A stretch of DNA of 64,000 bases from Erinaceus europaeus (GCF_950295315.1 NC_080168.1:70980008-71044007); one strand, 5' to 3'; positions 41,628-50,985 are shown, numbered from the stretch's first letter. The notes: generated by a model from the sequence alone, not told the origin. Program-made: numbers and translations.

Positions 41628-41933
41628 TAGCTGGCTGGGCTAGCTTCACGGGCGGGTAACAGAGACGCGGAGACAACGGCTGGACAGGGAAGCTGTATTT
41701 CTTTATTCAGGAACAACGATTCATAAACTAAACCAAACTAATAACCAAACAGAACTCTGCTGTCTCTTTGCGGCGGTGCAAGCACTCTCTCTTACTCTCG
41801 AACTCAGGAACCATCTGAACTCTGGAACTCTCGCGGGGTTTCTTTGGGGCTGGGCCAAGCAGGCCCGCGAAACTAACTGGACTGATCCAATTCTCTTGGC
41901 GGGGGAGAACTACCCAATGTAAAGCATACAACA

Positions 41934-41939
41934 GTTCCT
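41934..41939. repeat. Target-site duplication of the solo LTR, right
   Basis: gttcct, identical to 39973-39978. Confidence 0.85.
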
Positions 41940-42194
41940 GATACATTGCCCCATTAAAAGGCCAGGAGTGGAATGTGTGCTGAATGAATCTGTTCCTGCT
42001 GTTATCCAAAATGGCTTTTTCTGTACTTATTATTTTTTTAAAATATATACTTGAAAATATTTTTCTGTTTCTCATTCCTTTGGTAATTTTTTCCATTGAA
42101 GAGTCAACTTTATATTTTATTCAAGATTTCTATAATGAGACTAATGAGGATCTTATATATTTCAGAAGATTTAGTTTTAACCTGTGCTATCATC

Positions 42195-42295
42195 TTTTGA
42201 CAATTGGTACTGCCTATGTTTAGAGAAGAGGAAATTGAGGTGCATAGAAAGCAAATTAGGAACAAGCTATTGATAGTAAGAGAGGGAGTGATAGA
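42195..42295 (-). mobile_element. Possible MIR relic
   Basis: gtttagagaagaggaaattg and aggtgcatagaaagcaaatt resemble the MIR complement. Weak. Confidence 0.4.
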
Positions 42296-42314
42296 AAACA
42301 GGTAACACCTGAAA

Positions 42315-42410
42315 TATGGAGTGTACACTCCATGAAGGCAGGAATTTGTGTCGAGAACAATACTGGGCACCTGGTAGATGTTCTTTCTGTCTTGAATGAA
42401 CACATAGATT
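42315..42410 (+). mobile_element. L2 3' end relic
   Basis: actccatgaaggcaggaatt, then actgggcacctggtagatgt and cttgaatgaac, follows the L2 3' terminus (GGGCAGGGA ... CTGGCACATAGTAGG ... TGAATGAATG). Confidence 0.6.
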
Positions 42411-42609
42411 GGATACCAGTTGCATATGTTAAAGTTTAGTAAGAGGTTTCTTAGAGTTTTGTTTAATGTTATCAATCTTGCAGTTTATCTGGGATAGGAA
42501 GAAGAGATAAAGGTTGTATTTTTGTTTTATTTAATGAAGCTATTTTATAATTTCAAAATCAAAATCCCATAAGATGCCTTCAAGTTCAGATACATTATTT
42601 TTTGATACA

Positions 42610-42809
42610 CATATAATTTAAATATTTTAATTTGATAAGACAGAGAAATTGACAGCTATGGGGAGAGGGAGAAAGAGAAAGAGACACTTGCAGCACTGCT
42701 TTACTGCTCATGAAGCTTCTGCCCTGCTGGTGAGGGACTGGGGACTTGAACTCCGTGTTCTTGCACATGGCAACATGTCTTCTCAATCAAGTGTGCCACT
42801 GCCTGGATC
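42610..42809 (-). mobile_element. SINE-B
   Basis: Complete though diverged; gatgaagctt-type core (catgaagcttctgccctgct) and head aagtgtgccactgcctggat. Confidence 0.78.
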
Positions 42810-42852
42810 TCTCTTCTTGATATTTATTACAGACATTGTGCTTGATTTCTTT

Positions 42853-43413
42853 TTTTTAAAAATATTTTATTCATGAGAAAGATAGGAGGGGAGAGAGAGA
42901 AAAGAGGGAGAGGGGGTCGGGCGGTAGCACAGCGGGTTAAGTGCACGTGGCGCAAAGCACAAGGACTGACGTAAGGATCCCAGTTCAAGCCCTCTGGGTC
43001 TCCACCTGCAGGGGAGTCGCTTCGCAGGCAGTGAAGCAGGTCTGCAGATGTCTGTCTTTCTCTCACCCTGTCTATCTTCTCGTCTTCTCTCCAATTTCTC
43101 TCTGTCCTATCCAACAATGAATGACATCAACAATAACAATAATAACCACAACAAGGCTACAACAACAAGGGCTACAAAAGGGGGAAAATGGCTTCCAGGA
43201 GCGATGGATTCATGGTGTAGGCACTGAGCCTGGAGGCAATATATATAGATATATAGAGATATATAGATATAGATGACATAGATATATAGAGATATGTAAA
43301 GAAAAGAGGGAGAAAACCAGACATCACTCTGGTACATGTGCTGCCACGGATTTAACTTGGGACCTCACACTTGAGAATACAGTGCTTTATCAATTGTGCC
43401 ACCTCCCAGACCA
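42853..43413 (-). mobile_element. SINE-C split by an opposite SINE-A-long
   Basis: 3' part at 42853-42910, 5' part at 43301-43413 with head ttgtgccacctcccagacca. Confidence 0.82.
42911..43300 (+). mobile_element. SINE-A-long nested in SINE-C, with microsatellite tail
   Basis: Head gggggtcgggcggtagcaca, extra module (ggcttccaggagcgatggat), then an (ATATAG)n tail at 43239-43296 where poly-A is usual. Duplication gaaaagagggag at 42899-42910 and 43301-43312. Confidence 0.87.
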
Positions 43414-43476
43414 CGACATTATGTATAGTAGGGTAGAAACACAATTTAGGACTTAGTACACCTGAGTTCTGTTATT

Positions 43477-43490
43477 GCTTTTATTTTTTT

Positions 43491-43543
<53 letters not shown>

Positions 43544-43721
43544 TTTTAAAATTATCTTTGCTTACTGGATAGAGACAGCCAGAAATCCAAAAGGAAGAAG
43601 GAGTTTGAGAGGGCAAGGGACAACTACAGCATTGCTTTACCACTTATGAAGCTTTCACCCTACATGTGGGAACTAGGGGCTTGAACCCAGGTTTTTTGTG
43701 CACTGTAACATTGCACAGCCC
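43477..43721 (-). mobile_element. SINE-B with (TA)n tail
   Basis: The A-rich tail position is occupied by (TA)n at 43492-43539, evidently grown from the tail. Duplication cctgagttct(g/t)ttat at about 43461-43474 and 43722-43735. Confidence 0.82.
43492..43539. repeat. (TA)n microsatellite
   Basis: About 24 TA units, part of the SINE-B tail. Confidence 0.97.
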
Positions 43722-44001
43722 CCTGAGTTCTTTTATTAAACTCTATTAAACTCGTTGTTTGACCTTGTATAAGTCACTTTACTCAGTTTGGAATTATTGT
43801 TTATGTACAGGTTCCTGGGAGTCTCTGTAGTCTCTTGAAAATTTAATTTCAGAAGTTCTCCAGTTCATTCTGACAGAATCTTAAAACCAACTGTATGCCT
43901 ATTTTATAACTGTTTATAAAAGAATTGAAAGCAGATTTGTATAGTTACATTGACTAAACTTGTATATCCCTCAACAACTCCTTTTTACTTCTTCAATGTA
44001 G

Positions 44002-44071
44002 CAATCAGATATTGTGAAAGATGTCAGCTGATTAAGCCTGACCGTGCACATCACTGCTCAGCGTGTGACAT
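44002..44071 (+). CDS. ZDHHC20: ZDHHC20 exon 5 (first half of the zinc-binding Cys-rich domain)
   Basis: 70 nt, acceptor ttcaatgtag, donor AT|gtgagt. The first two bases complete the Ala codon from exon 4; it then reads IRYCERCQLIKPDRAHHCSA and CD, leaving AT of the next codon (phase 2). The Cys-x2-Cys pair and the HHC-x2-C set are ligands of the two structural zinc ions of the DHHC fold; all are present. Neighbouring exon 6 completes the second finger and the DHHC motif. Arg for Lys in CEKC is a conservative change from the human protein as I remember it. Confidence 0.97.
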
Positions 44072-44861
44072 GTGAGTCTCACTCATTTGCTTTCACTTAA
44101 CCCCAGCCCTGGACGTTAATGATGGAACTGATACTTTATAGAACAAAAACACATTATTTATTTGCTATTGTGCAAGACCAGCAAAAATGTTATTATGAGT
44201 TAGAACATACTTTGAAGTGATCTTTAATACCGATTCCTATAAGGAAGATGAGTCGGCGAGGTGTGTGAAGTAATGCTGACACCTATCTGGGGTACATGTG
44301 GAACTGCACCCCTGTGACACCAGTAACCCTGAAATCAGTTCTCCCTCCTTCAAGTGATACTGAAATTGAAAATCAGTAAGTGTGTAGGGCACTAGCTCCC
44401 GCTACCCCCACAGAATTTCTTAATACCTTTATGATTAAAGATGGGCAAGTAAATAATGATCCCTTTCTTGGGAAAGAAGACTTTACTCTTGTATTTAAGA
44501 CTAGCAATGACAGTTTTCTTGTTTTCATTATTAATGTTGCTAATGAGGACTAGTAGATCACAAAAATGTTTTCAGTTATCATCAGTGACACTGGTTCCTT
44601 GAACATTTTGAGAGACTTGATGTCTTTTACACTTGTGAGAAAGTAGTCTATTGGAGGAATTGAATGATTCCTAGTATGGAGATTCTGACCACTCCTAAAC
44701 TTTAGTTAGACAAACTGTTTAACCTGTTAGATATTAGTTAACTAATTTGCTATATTATTTGACTTTTATCAGTGATCTAATAATATATATATATATGATA
44801 TAAGCTTATACATATAAGCAAAATTTGGGGATTTTCCCCTGATTTTATTTATTTTTTATTT
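44072..44861. other. Intron 5, 790 nt without a clear repeat
   Basis: No young insertion. The stretch around 44230-44400 (ggtacatgtggaactgcacc, cctgtgacaccagtaaccct) has a repeat-like feel but I cannot name it. Confidence 0.4.
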
Positions 44862-45087
44862 TAATTTATTATCTTTATTTTTATTGGATATAGACAGCCA
44901 GAAATTGAGAGGAATGGGGAGATAGAGAGGGAGAGAGACAGAGTGACACCTGCAGTCCTGCTTCACCACTCGTGAAGCTTTCCCCCTGCAGGTGGGGATC
45001 AGGGGCTTGAACCTGGGTCCTTGAGCACTGTGACATATGTGTTCAACCAGTTGTGCCACCATCCTGCCCCCCACCATCCTGCCCCCC
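44862..45087 (-). mobile_element. SINE-B with duplicated head end
   Basis: Complete copy; the last 17 bp, ccaccatcctgcccccc, occur twice at the right end. Confidence 0.87.
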
Positions 45088-45377
45088 AATCTACTGAATA
45101 TGTGGAGGGAAATAACCTGCAAGCCTATCAGTGTTAATATCTTAACATATTTAATTCTAAAATTTTACTTTTGTGACTTATACATGTTTAAAATAACAAG
45201 GATCATTTGTATTTCATTTCCTCTCTGTCAGCTAATTTGTAAGCCAGACATGCCTATTGTACTGAATGCATCGTGTGTGCATATTAAATGTGGTCCAGGG
45301 CAGCTGGCTGTATGCTCTATTGAATTTGACATGGAGGGAAAAGAATTATTGTCTCTCCCTTAAGAAAGTAGTTGTAG

Positions 45378-45667
45378 AGGGAGTCGGGTGGTAGTGCAGC
45401 GGGTTATACACACGTGGCGCAAAGCACAAGAACTGGCGTGAGGATCCCAGTTCGAGCCCTAGGCTCCCTACCTGCAGAGGAGTCGCTTCACAAGTGGTGA
45501 AGCAAATCTGCAGGTGTCTATCTTTCTCTCCCCCTCTCTATCGTCCCCCCCTCTCCATTTCTCTCTGTCCTATCCAGCAACAACAACATCAGTGACAACA
45601 ACAATAATAACTACAACAATAAAACAAGGGCAACAAAAGGGAATAAATAAATATTTAAAAAAAGAAG
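45378..45667 (+). mobile_element. SINE-A, full length
   Basis: Perfect 16-bp duplication aagaaagtagttgtag at 45362-45377 and 45668-45683; complete head, B box GTTCGAGCCCT and tail. Confidence 0.95.
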
Positions 45668-45779
45668 AAGAAAGTAGTTGTAGAAATGGCAGAAATTTTC
45701 CCTAAGCTTATGCTTACTGAGTGGTTTTTCTAACATGTATTTATGAATAGAAGATTTTGAGTAAGAAAATAAAATATGG

Positions 45780-45916
45780 GGGGGGCCCAGAGGTAGATAG
45801 CATAATGGTTATGCAAAAAGACTCTCATGCCTGAGGCTTCTAAGTCTCAGGTTCAGTCCCCTGCCCCACCATAAGCCAGAGCTGAGCAGTGCTCTGGTAA
45901 AAAATACAAAAAAAAA
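45780..45916 (+). mobile_element. SINE-D
   Basis: ggcccagaggtagatagcat through gctctggtaaaaaatacaaa. A SINE-A follows after a G run. Confidence 0.88.
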
Positions 45917-45924
45917 GGGGGGGG

Positions 45925-46213
45925 GGCTGTTGGGCGGTAACACAGCAGGTTATGCGCAGGTGGAGCAAAGCAGAAGTGCCGGCTTAGGGATCCCAGTTTG
46001 AGCCCCCAGCTCCCCACCTGCAGGGGGGTTGCTTCACAGGTGGTGAAGCAGGTCTACAGGTGTCTGTCTTTCTCTTCCCCTCCTCTCTCTGTTTCTCTCT
46101 GTCCTATCCAACAACAGCAACATCAATAACAACAACAATAATAACTACAAGAATTAAAAACAACAAGGGCAACAACAGGGAAAATAAGTAAATATTAAAA
46201 AAAAAAAAAAAAG
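45925..46213 (+). mobile_element. SINE-A
   Basis: Head gggctgttgggcggtaacac; complete body and poly-A. Similar text aagaaaata(aa)atagg flanks the D+A pair, so SINE-A may have inserted in the SINE-D tail. Confidence 0.87.
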
Positions 46214-46226
46214 GAAGAAAATATAG

Positions 46227-46668
46227 GGATCCAGGCAGTGGTGCACCCAGTTAAGTGCACATAGCAGTGAAGCAGGTCTGCAGGTATCTTATCTTTTTTA
46301 TTATAATTATTTTCTTTATTTATTAGATAGGAACAGTCAGAAATTGAGAGGGGAGGGGGATATAAAGAGGGAGAGAGACAGAGAGACCTGAAGTCTTGCT
46401 TCACTGCTCCTGAAGCTTTCCCCCTGCAGGTAGGGACCAGGGGCTTGAACCCAGGTCCTTGTGCACTGTAATAGGCATACTTAACCAGGTATACTACCGT
46501 CTGACCCCTGTAGGTATCTGTCTTTCTCTCTCCCTCTCTATCTTCTATCTCCCACTCCTCTATCAATATCTCTTTGTCCTATCCAATAAAATAGAAAAAA
46601 AAAATGGCTGCTGGGAGTGGTGGATTTGTAGTGGTGGCACCAAGCCCCAGTGCTAACCCTGGAGGCAA
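46227..46668 (+). mobile_element. SINE-A-long with internal deletion, split by SINE-B
   Basis: Head gatccaggcagtggtgcacc jumps from cacatag to cagtgaagcaggtctgcagg (B box lost), is interrupted at 46294-46507, and ends with the long module (ggctgctgggagtggtggat). Confidence 0.78.
46294..46507 (-). mobile_element. SINE-B nested in SINE-A-long
   Basis: Complete copy. The sequence tg(c/t)aggtatct is found on both sides (46279-46289 and 46508-46518). Confidence 0.88.
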
Positions 46669-46670
46669 AA

Positions 46671-46742
46671 GGAAGGAAAGGAAGGAAGGAAGGAAGGAAG
46701 GAAGGAAGGAAGGAAGGAAGGAAGGAAGGAAGGAAGGAAGGA
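46671..46742. repeat. (GGAA)n tetranucleotide repeat
   Basis: About 18 GGAA units following a SINE-A-long 3' end; probably expanded from its A-rich tail. Confidence 0.97.
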
Positions 46743-46751
46743 ATAAATATA

Positions 46752-46921
46752 GGGACCAGGTGGTTCCACACCTGGTTAAGCACTCACTTTATAGTGTATG
46801 AGGACCCAGGTTCAAGCCCCTATTCTCCACCTGCATGGGGGCTGCAGGTATCTATCTCCACCTCCTTTCACATTTTCTCTCTGTTTCTATCCAATAATAA
46901 ATAAAATATTAAAGAAGAAAA
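46752..46921 (+). mobile_element. SINE-B, shortened
   Basis: Head gggaccaggtggttccacac, B box GGTTCAAGCCC, then a deletion in the aagctt zone and tail TCCAATAATAAATAAAATAT. It ends about 80 nt before exon 6. Confidence 0.82.
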
Positions 46922-47003
46922 ATATATACAGCATATATTCTAATATATAAATTAGATTAAAAAGGTTTCTACATGAATTTTCTTACATTTGTTTGTTTCT
47001 TAG

Positions 47004-47036
47004 ATGCATTCTTAAGATGGATCACCACTGTCCCTG
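47004..47036 (+). CDS. ZDHHC20: ZDHHC20 exon 6 (33-nt exon carrying the DHHC active site)
   Basis: Acceptor gtttgtttcttag, donor TG|gtatgt. The first base completes an Ile codon (AT|A; human has Ser here as I recall), then CILKMDHHCP, and TG begins the Trp codon finished in exon 7 (phase 2). The DHHC cysteine is the residue that is acylated during catalysis; Asp and the two His form the catalytic and zinc-binding set. Everything needed for activity is intact. The exon is only 33 nt, a multiple of three, so skipping it would keep the frame between exon 5 and exon 7 (both phase 2) and delete the active site. Confidence 0.97.
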
Positions 47037-47374
47037 GTATGTATAAAAAACAGGAAATGACTTGTAGAGGTGCAGAGAGGGAAGGAATTTAGAGTGATTT
47101 ACCTCTGTATCCCCAAACTTTGAAGCCTACTCCTCAATGTCGAGACTGATCTAACTACATATATGCAATATATATGTTGATATATTGTATTCTCCCTGAC
47201 CATACATTTTTATTAAAGCAAATAATTAATACAGTAAGAATTACCATTAAAATACAAATCCCATTTACAATTAAAAATGCAAATTTATTAAGACACTGTT
47301 CCCTATTTCCCAAATGACCCATTTGTAAGCAATAATGGTTAAGTTTCATTATCTTTAATACTGGTACAGTAAAA

Positions 47375-47565
47375 GATGAACCATCTTAGCCATTTCTGAG
47401 TTCAGTAGTGTTGAGTATGATCACATTATTGTGCAACCACTGTCTACAGCGTTTTAATCTTATAAAACTGCGACTCTGCTTAAAAAAAAATTGCTCATCT
47501 CCCCCTTCCATAGCCCCTGGCTAACACCATTCTGTTTTTGGTTTCTCTGAGCTTTTGACTTATAT
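47375..47565. mobile_element. Old L1 3'-UTR relic in intron 6
   Basis: catcttagccatttctgagt, cacattattgtgcaaccact and catagcccctggctaacacc follow a common ancient L1 3'-UTR segment. It reaches almost to the exon 7 acceptor. Confidence 0.55.
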
Positions 47566-47598
47566 TGTTTTCACAGTGTTTTTTCTTTATTCTTCTAG

Positions 47599-47719
47599 GG
47601 TGAATAACTGTGTTGGATTTTCTAATTACAAATTTTTCCTGCTGTTTTTACTGTATACCCTATTATATTGCTTTTTTGTGGCTGCAACAGGTTTACAATA
47701 CTTTATAAAAATCTGGACG
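47599..47719 (+). CDS. ZDHHC20: ZDHHC20 exon 7 (end of the DHHC domain, TM3)
   Basis: 121 nt, acceptor ttcttctag, donor ACG|gtaagt (strong). The first G completes Trp; it continues [20 protein letters not shown] and [20 protein letters not shown], ending on a codon boundary. NNCVG holds the last zinc cysteine of the domain; [19 protein letters not shown] is TM3. Compared with the human protein as I remember it, VLEYFIKFW has become GLQYFIKIW at the outer end of TM3. Confidence 0.97.
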
Positions 47720-48174
47720 GTAAGTCTTTTTTCTACCTTAAAATATTTTAAGAATTTTTAAAATGCCATATTAATGAAGAATTACATAGTTCTTTATTGT
47801 AAATAGATATACTTAAATTTTATTAGAATTCATAATGAATCAGAACAAATGGATTTATAATATACCTTCATGAATATTAAATAGGGTATAGTGACTTTTT
47901 CTTCTAGAGATCCAAAAATATTCTACCAATAGACATATCAATTTTAGGTGAGTAATTCCTTTTGAATTGATGAAACTTAATTTAATTTTATAATCATTAA
48001 AATTAAATCCCTAATCCTGCATGACTAAATCAGCATATAAAATCTGTTTTGTACTCTGATGTTAAATTATTAGTAAAATTAGGGGAGATTGTAGAATTAT
48101 AGAATAAAATACCTAAGCATAAGTTTGGCCAAAGAGGCAAAAGATGTACATACTAAAAACTATAAGCCATTGAT
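47720..48174. other. First part of intron 7, no repeat; contains the candidate cassette exon
   Basis: AT-rich and free of young insertions up to the SINE-A at 48192. The candidate exon at 47908-47947 is listed separately. Confidence 0.5.
47908..47947 (+). other. ZDHHC20: Candidate 40-nt poison exon in intron 7
   Basis: Bounded by a good acceptor (gtgactttttcttctag at 47891-47907) and a near-ideal donor (TTTAG|gtgagt at 47948). It lies 188 nt downstream of exon 7. Exon 7 ends in phase 0 and exon 8 starts in phase 0; insertion of 40 nt would add 13 codons (RSKNILPIDISIL), then a Glu codon across the next junction, then TGA inside exon 8. The product would keep the DHHC domain and TM3 but lose TM4, the TTxE motif and the tail, or the mRNA would be degraded. 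Only the sequence signals support it; an unused pseudo-exon is the alternative. Confidence 0.4.
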
Positions 48175-48191
48175 AAAAGAAGTTAAAGAAG

Positions 48192-48466
48192 GGGTGTTGG
48201 GCAGTAGTGTAGCAGGTTAAGCACACGTGGCACAAAGTGCAAGGACCAGCATCAGAATCCCAGTTTGAGCCCCCAGCTTCCCACCTACAGGGGAGTCGCT
48301 TCACAAGCGGTAAAGCAGATCTGCAGGTGTCTATCTGTCTCTCCCCTCCTCTCTTCATTTCTCTCTGTCCTATCCAACAACAATGACATCAAGAACAACA
48401 ATAATAACTACAATAATAAAACAACAAGGGCAACAAAAAGGAAAATAAATATTTAAAAAAATGTTT
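48192..48466 (+). mobile_element. SINE-A, full length
   Basis: Perfect 17-bp duplication aaaagaagttaaagaag at 48175-48191 and 48467-48483. Confidence 0.95.
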
Positions 48467-48510
48467 AAAAGAAGTTAAAGAAGACACAAATAAATTAAAA
48501 GATATTCCAG

Positions 48511-48848
48511 GGGACCAACAGTGGTACAGTTGTTAAACACACATATCACCATGCACAAGGGCCCAGAATTAGAGCCCCTGCTCCCCACCTGCAGCGGGGA
48601 CAGTTCATAAGTGATAAAGCAGATCTGCAGTTGTCTATCTTTCTCTCTCTCTCTCTGTCTCTGTCTCCCACTCCCCTCTCAATTTCTCTCTGTCTTGTCA
48701 AATAAAAATCAAGTAGGCAACAAGGGCAACAAAAGGGAAAATAAATAAATAAATATTAAGATAAAAAAAAAAAATAGGAAGGAGCCATGATTCATAGTAC
48801 CAGCACCAAGCCCCAGTGATAACCTTGGTGACAAAAAAAAAAAAAAAA
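48511..48848 (+). mobile_element. SINE-A-long with an embedded SINE-A tail
   Basis: Head ggggaccaacagtggtacag; ends with the long module (ggagccatgattcatagtac). Between them, 48716-48775 reads ggcaacaagggcaacaaaag and an AATAAATAAATA run, the terminal tail of SINE-A, which does not normally precede the long module. Confidence 0.75.
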
Positions 48849-48928
48849 GATATTTCATGTCATCTGTTATTTTTTATTTTATAAATAAATTAAATTTTAA
48901 AGAAAGTTCAAAGGAATTTTTTCCTCTT

Positions 48929-49047
48929 TTTTTACCAGAGCACTGCTCAGCTCTAGCTTGTGGTGGTGCTGGGGATTGAACTTGGGACCTTTGTTACCTC
49001 AGGCATGAAAGTTTTTTGCATAACTATTATGCTATCTTATCAGCCCT
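48929..49047 (-). mobile_element. SINE-D
   Basis: tttttttaccagagcactgc through attatgctatcttatcagcc; complete but diverged. Confidence 0.82.
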
Positions 49048-49061
49048 CAGTGGCATTTTTT

Positions 49062-49648
49062 TTTTTAATTTCTTTACTGGGGAATTAATGTTTTACATTC
49101 AACAGTAAATACAATAGTTTGTACATGCATAACATTTCCCAGTTTTCCATACAACAGTACAACCCCCACTAGGTCCTCTGTCATCCTTCTTGGATCTGTA
49201 TTCTCCCCACCCACTCACCCCAGTCTTTTACTTTGGTGCAATACACCAACTCCAGTTCAGGTTCTACTTGTGTTTTCTCTTCTGATATTGTTTTTCAACT
49301 TCTGCCTGAGAGTGAGATCATCCCATATTCATCCTTCTGTTTCTGACTTACTTCACTTAACATGAATTTTTCAAGGTCCATCCAAGATCGGCTGAAAATG
49401 GTGAAGTGACCATTTTTTATAGCTAAGTAGTATTCCATTGTATATATAGACCACAATTTGCTCAGCCACTCATCTGTTGTTGGACACCTGGATTGCTTCC
49501 AGGTTTTGGCTATTACAAATTGTGCTGCCAAGAACATATGTGTACACAGATTTTTTTGGATGGGTGTGTTTGGTTCCTTAGGATATATCCCAGGAGAGGA
49601 ATTCCATGGTCATAGGGTAAGTCCATTTCTAGCCTTCTGAGAGTTAGT
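49062..49648 (-). mobile_element. L1 3' end with ORF2 C-terminus
   Basis: Same L1 group as 7388-13438. The - strand reads [20 protein letters not shown] to the natural ORF2 end ISLSGRS at 49295, then 3' UTR. At 49388-49390 it keeps CGA where the other two copies have TGA and CAA. It is 5'-truncated at about 49648. Confidence 0.87.
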
Positions 49649-49649
49649 G

Positions 49650-50257
49650 GCATTTTTTATAGATATAGAACAATCCTAAAATTTATGCAGCACCAAAAAA
49701 AGATTCCGGGTAGCCAAAGCAGTATTAAGAAAGAAGAACAAAGCTGGATGAAATATGCTTTCTGAACTCAAACAGTATTACAAAACCCTCGTGATAAAAT
49801 TTCATAATATTTGCATTAAAACAGAGATAAAGGTCAAAGGAACGTAATAGAGATTGTAGAAATAAACCCATATAGTCAATGAATTTATCAAAAGGAACCA
49901 AGAACAGACATTGAGGAAAGAACAGTTTATTCACTAAGTAATGTTGGGAAAATTGGATGACTATATTTAAAAGAATGAAGTCAGAATGTTTTATGATCTA
50001 CAGTACAACAAAAGTACTCCGAATAAACTGAGAACTTGAATGTAAGACCTGAAACTATAAAGAAATGAGAATAAATCATAGAAAGTAAGCTCCTTGACTT
50101 TGCTACTGACAGCAGTATTTTTGGTTTAACACCCAAACCAAAGAAGGAAAACAAAAAAAATAAACATGAGACTAGAAACTTCTGCACAGAAAAGGAAAAG
50201 GCTGAATTGGAGAAAGTTATTTGTCATGGATCTGATATTTAAAATATGTAAAGAATC
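49650..50257 (+). mobile_element. Old L1 ORF2 fragment (part 1)
   Basis: The + strand reads, with stops and frameshifts, KFMQHQKRF-VAKAVLRKKN, then VIKFHNICIKTE and others, corresponding to the post-RT part of L1 ORF2. Parts 2 and 3 lie at 50478-50545 and about 51715-51845. Confidence 0.65.
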
Positions 50258-50473
50258 GGTTCGAGCCCCGGCTCCCCACCTGCAGGGGAGTAGCTTCACA
50301 GGCGGTGAAGCAGGTCTGCAGGTGTCTATCTTTCTCTCCCCCTCTCTGTCTTCCCCTCCTCTCTCCATTTCTCTCTGTCCTATCCAACAATGACAACAAC
50401 AATAATAACTACAACAATAAAACAACAAGGACAACAAAGGGAATAAATAAATAAAATAAATATTAAAAAAAAA
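50258..50473 (+). mobile_element. SINE-A, 5'-truncated at the B box
   Basis: Starts directly at cggttcgagccccggctccc. The flanks ttaaaatatgtaaagaa and ttaaatatgtaaaaaa are a duplication of the old L1 text. Confidence 0.88.
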
Positions 50474-50477
50474 TTTT

Positions 50478-50545
50478 TTTTAAATATGTAAAAAATTCAG
50501 GCAGCTCAATAGCAAAGATTAAATCTGATTTTTAGTGTGAGTGAT
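50478..50545 (+). mobile_element. Old L1 ORF2 fragment (part 2)
   Basis: tcaggcagctcaatagcaaa continues the ORF2 text (RQLNSKD) of 49650-50257. Confidence 0.55.
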
Positions 50546-50546
50546 T

Positions 50547-50985
50547 TTTTTTTTTTCAACAAGGATTATTCCTAGGACTTGGTATCTTCACAACTTCACC
50601 ATTCCCAGCGGCCATTTTTTTAAAGTTTTTTTATTGTCTTTATTTATTTATTTATTGGATAGAGACAGTCAGAAATTGAGAGGAATGGGGAGATAGAAAG
50701 GGAAAGAAATGGAGAGATACCTGCAGCCCGGCTTTACCACTCCCCCTGCAGGTAAGGACTGGGGTTTGAACCAGGGTCCTTGTACACTGTAACATGTGCG
50801 CTTAACCAGGTGTGACAGGGGCCATTTTCTACAAAGATGGGGGGAGGGGGAGAGAAACACCTGCAGCACTGCTCCTCCCTCCCCTCGTAAAGCTTTGCCC
50901 CTGCAAGTGAGGACTGGATGTTTGAAGTCAGATCCTTATACATGGTAAGGTGTGCACTCTACTGAGTAAGCCACCAACTGGCCCC
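50547..50985 (-). mobile_element. Diverged A-long/B-type SINE split by SINE-B
   Basis: 3' module at 50550-50617 (caacaaggattattcctagg ... agcggccattttt); the body resumes at 50819 (ggggccattttctacaaaga) and ends in gtaagccaccaactggcccc. Confidence 0.6.
50620..50817 (-). mobile_element. SINE-B nested in the older SINE
   Basis: Nearly complete; part of the aagctt zone is deleted. Flanking g(c/g)ggccatttt supports the insertion. Confidence 0.82.

Larger units (their letters stand above)
39979..41933 (-). mobile_element. Solo LTR of an endogenous retrovirus, interrupted by an L1
   Basis: Ends are TGTTGT (39979-39984) and ACAACA (41928-41933), perfect inverted hexamers, flanked by a 6-bp duplication. 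Without the L1 insert and its duplicated target the LTR is about 329 bp. Orientation follows from a polyadenylation signal AATAAA on the - strand (41702-41707) followed by a GC-richer R/U5-like part. A 6-bp target duplication fits class II (ERVK-like) elements. Many CpGs remain (for example gggcgggtaacagagacgcg), so it is not very old. No internal viral genes are present: recombination between two LTRs has removed them, or they never were here. Confidence 0.85.

Noticed and set aside
39979..41933. A provirus with genes
   Set aside because: Between the LTR ends only an L1 insertion is found; no gag, pol or env text is visible.
42110..42475. 121-codon - strand open frame
   Set aside because: It overlaps MIR- and L2-like relics and shows no protein features.
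44228..44400. Possible further repeat family in intron 5
   Set aside because: Only one copy is seen and it matches nothing that I recognise; not reported as an element.
46671..46742. CRISPR-like or regulatory short repeat arrays
   Set aside because: The GGAA, GGAT, GACC, GGAGA, TA and CA arrays are uninterrupted microsatellites in mammalian DNA without spacers.
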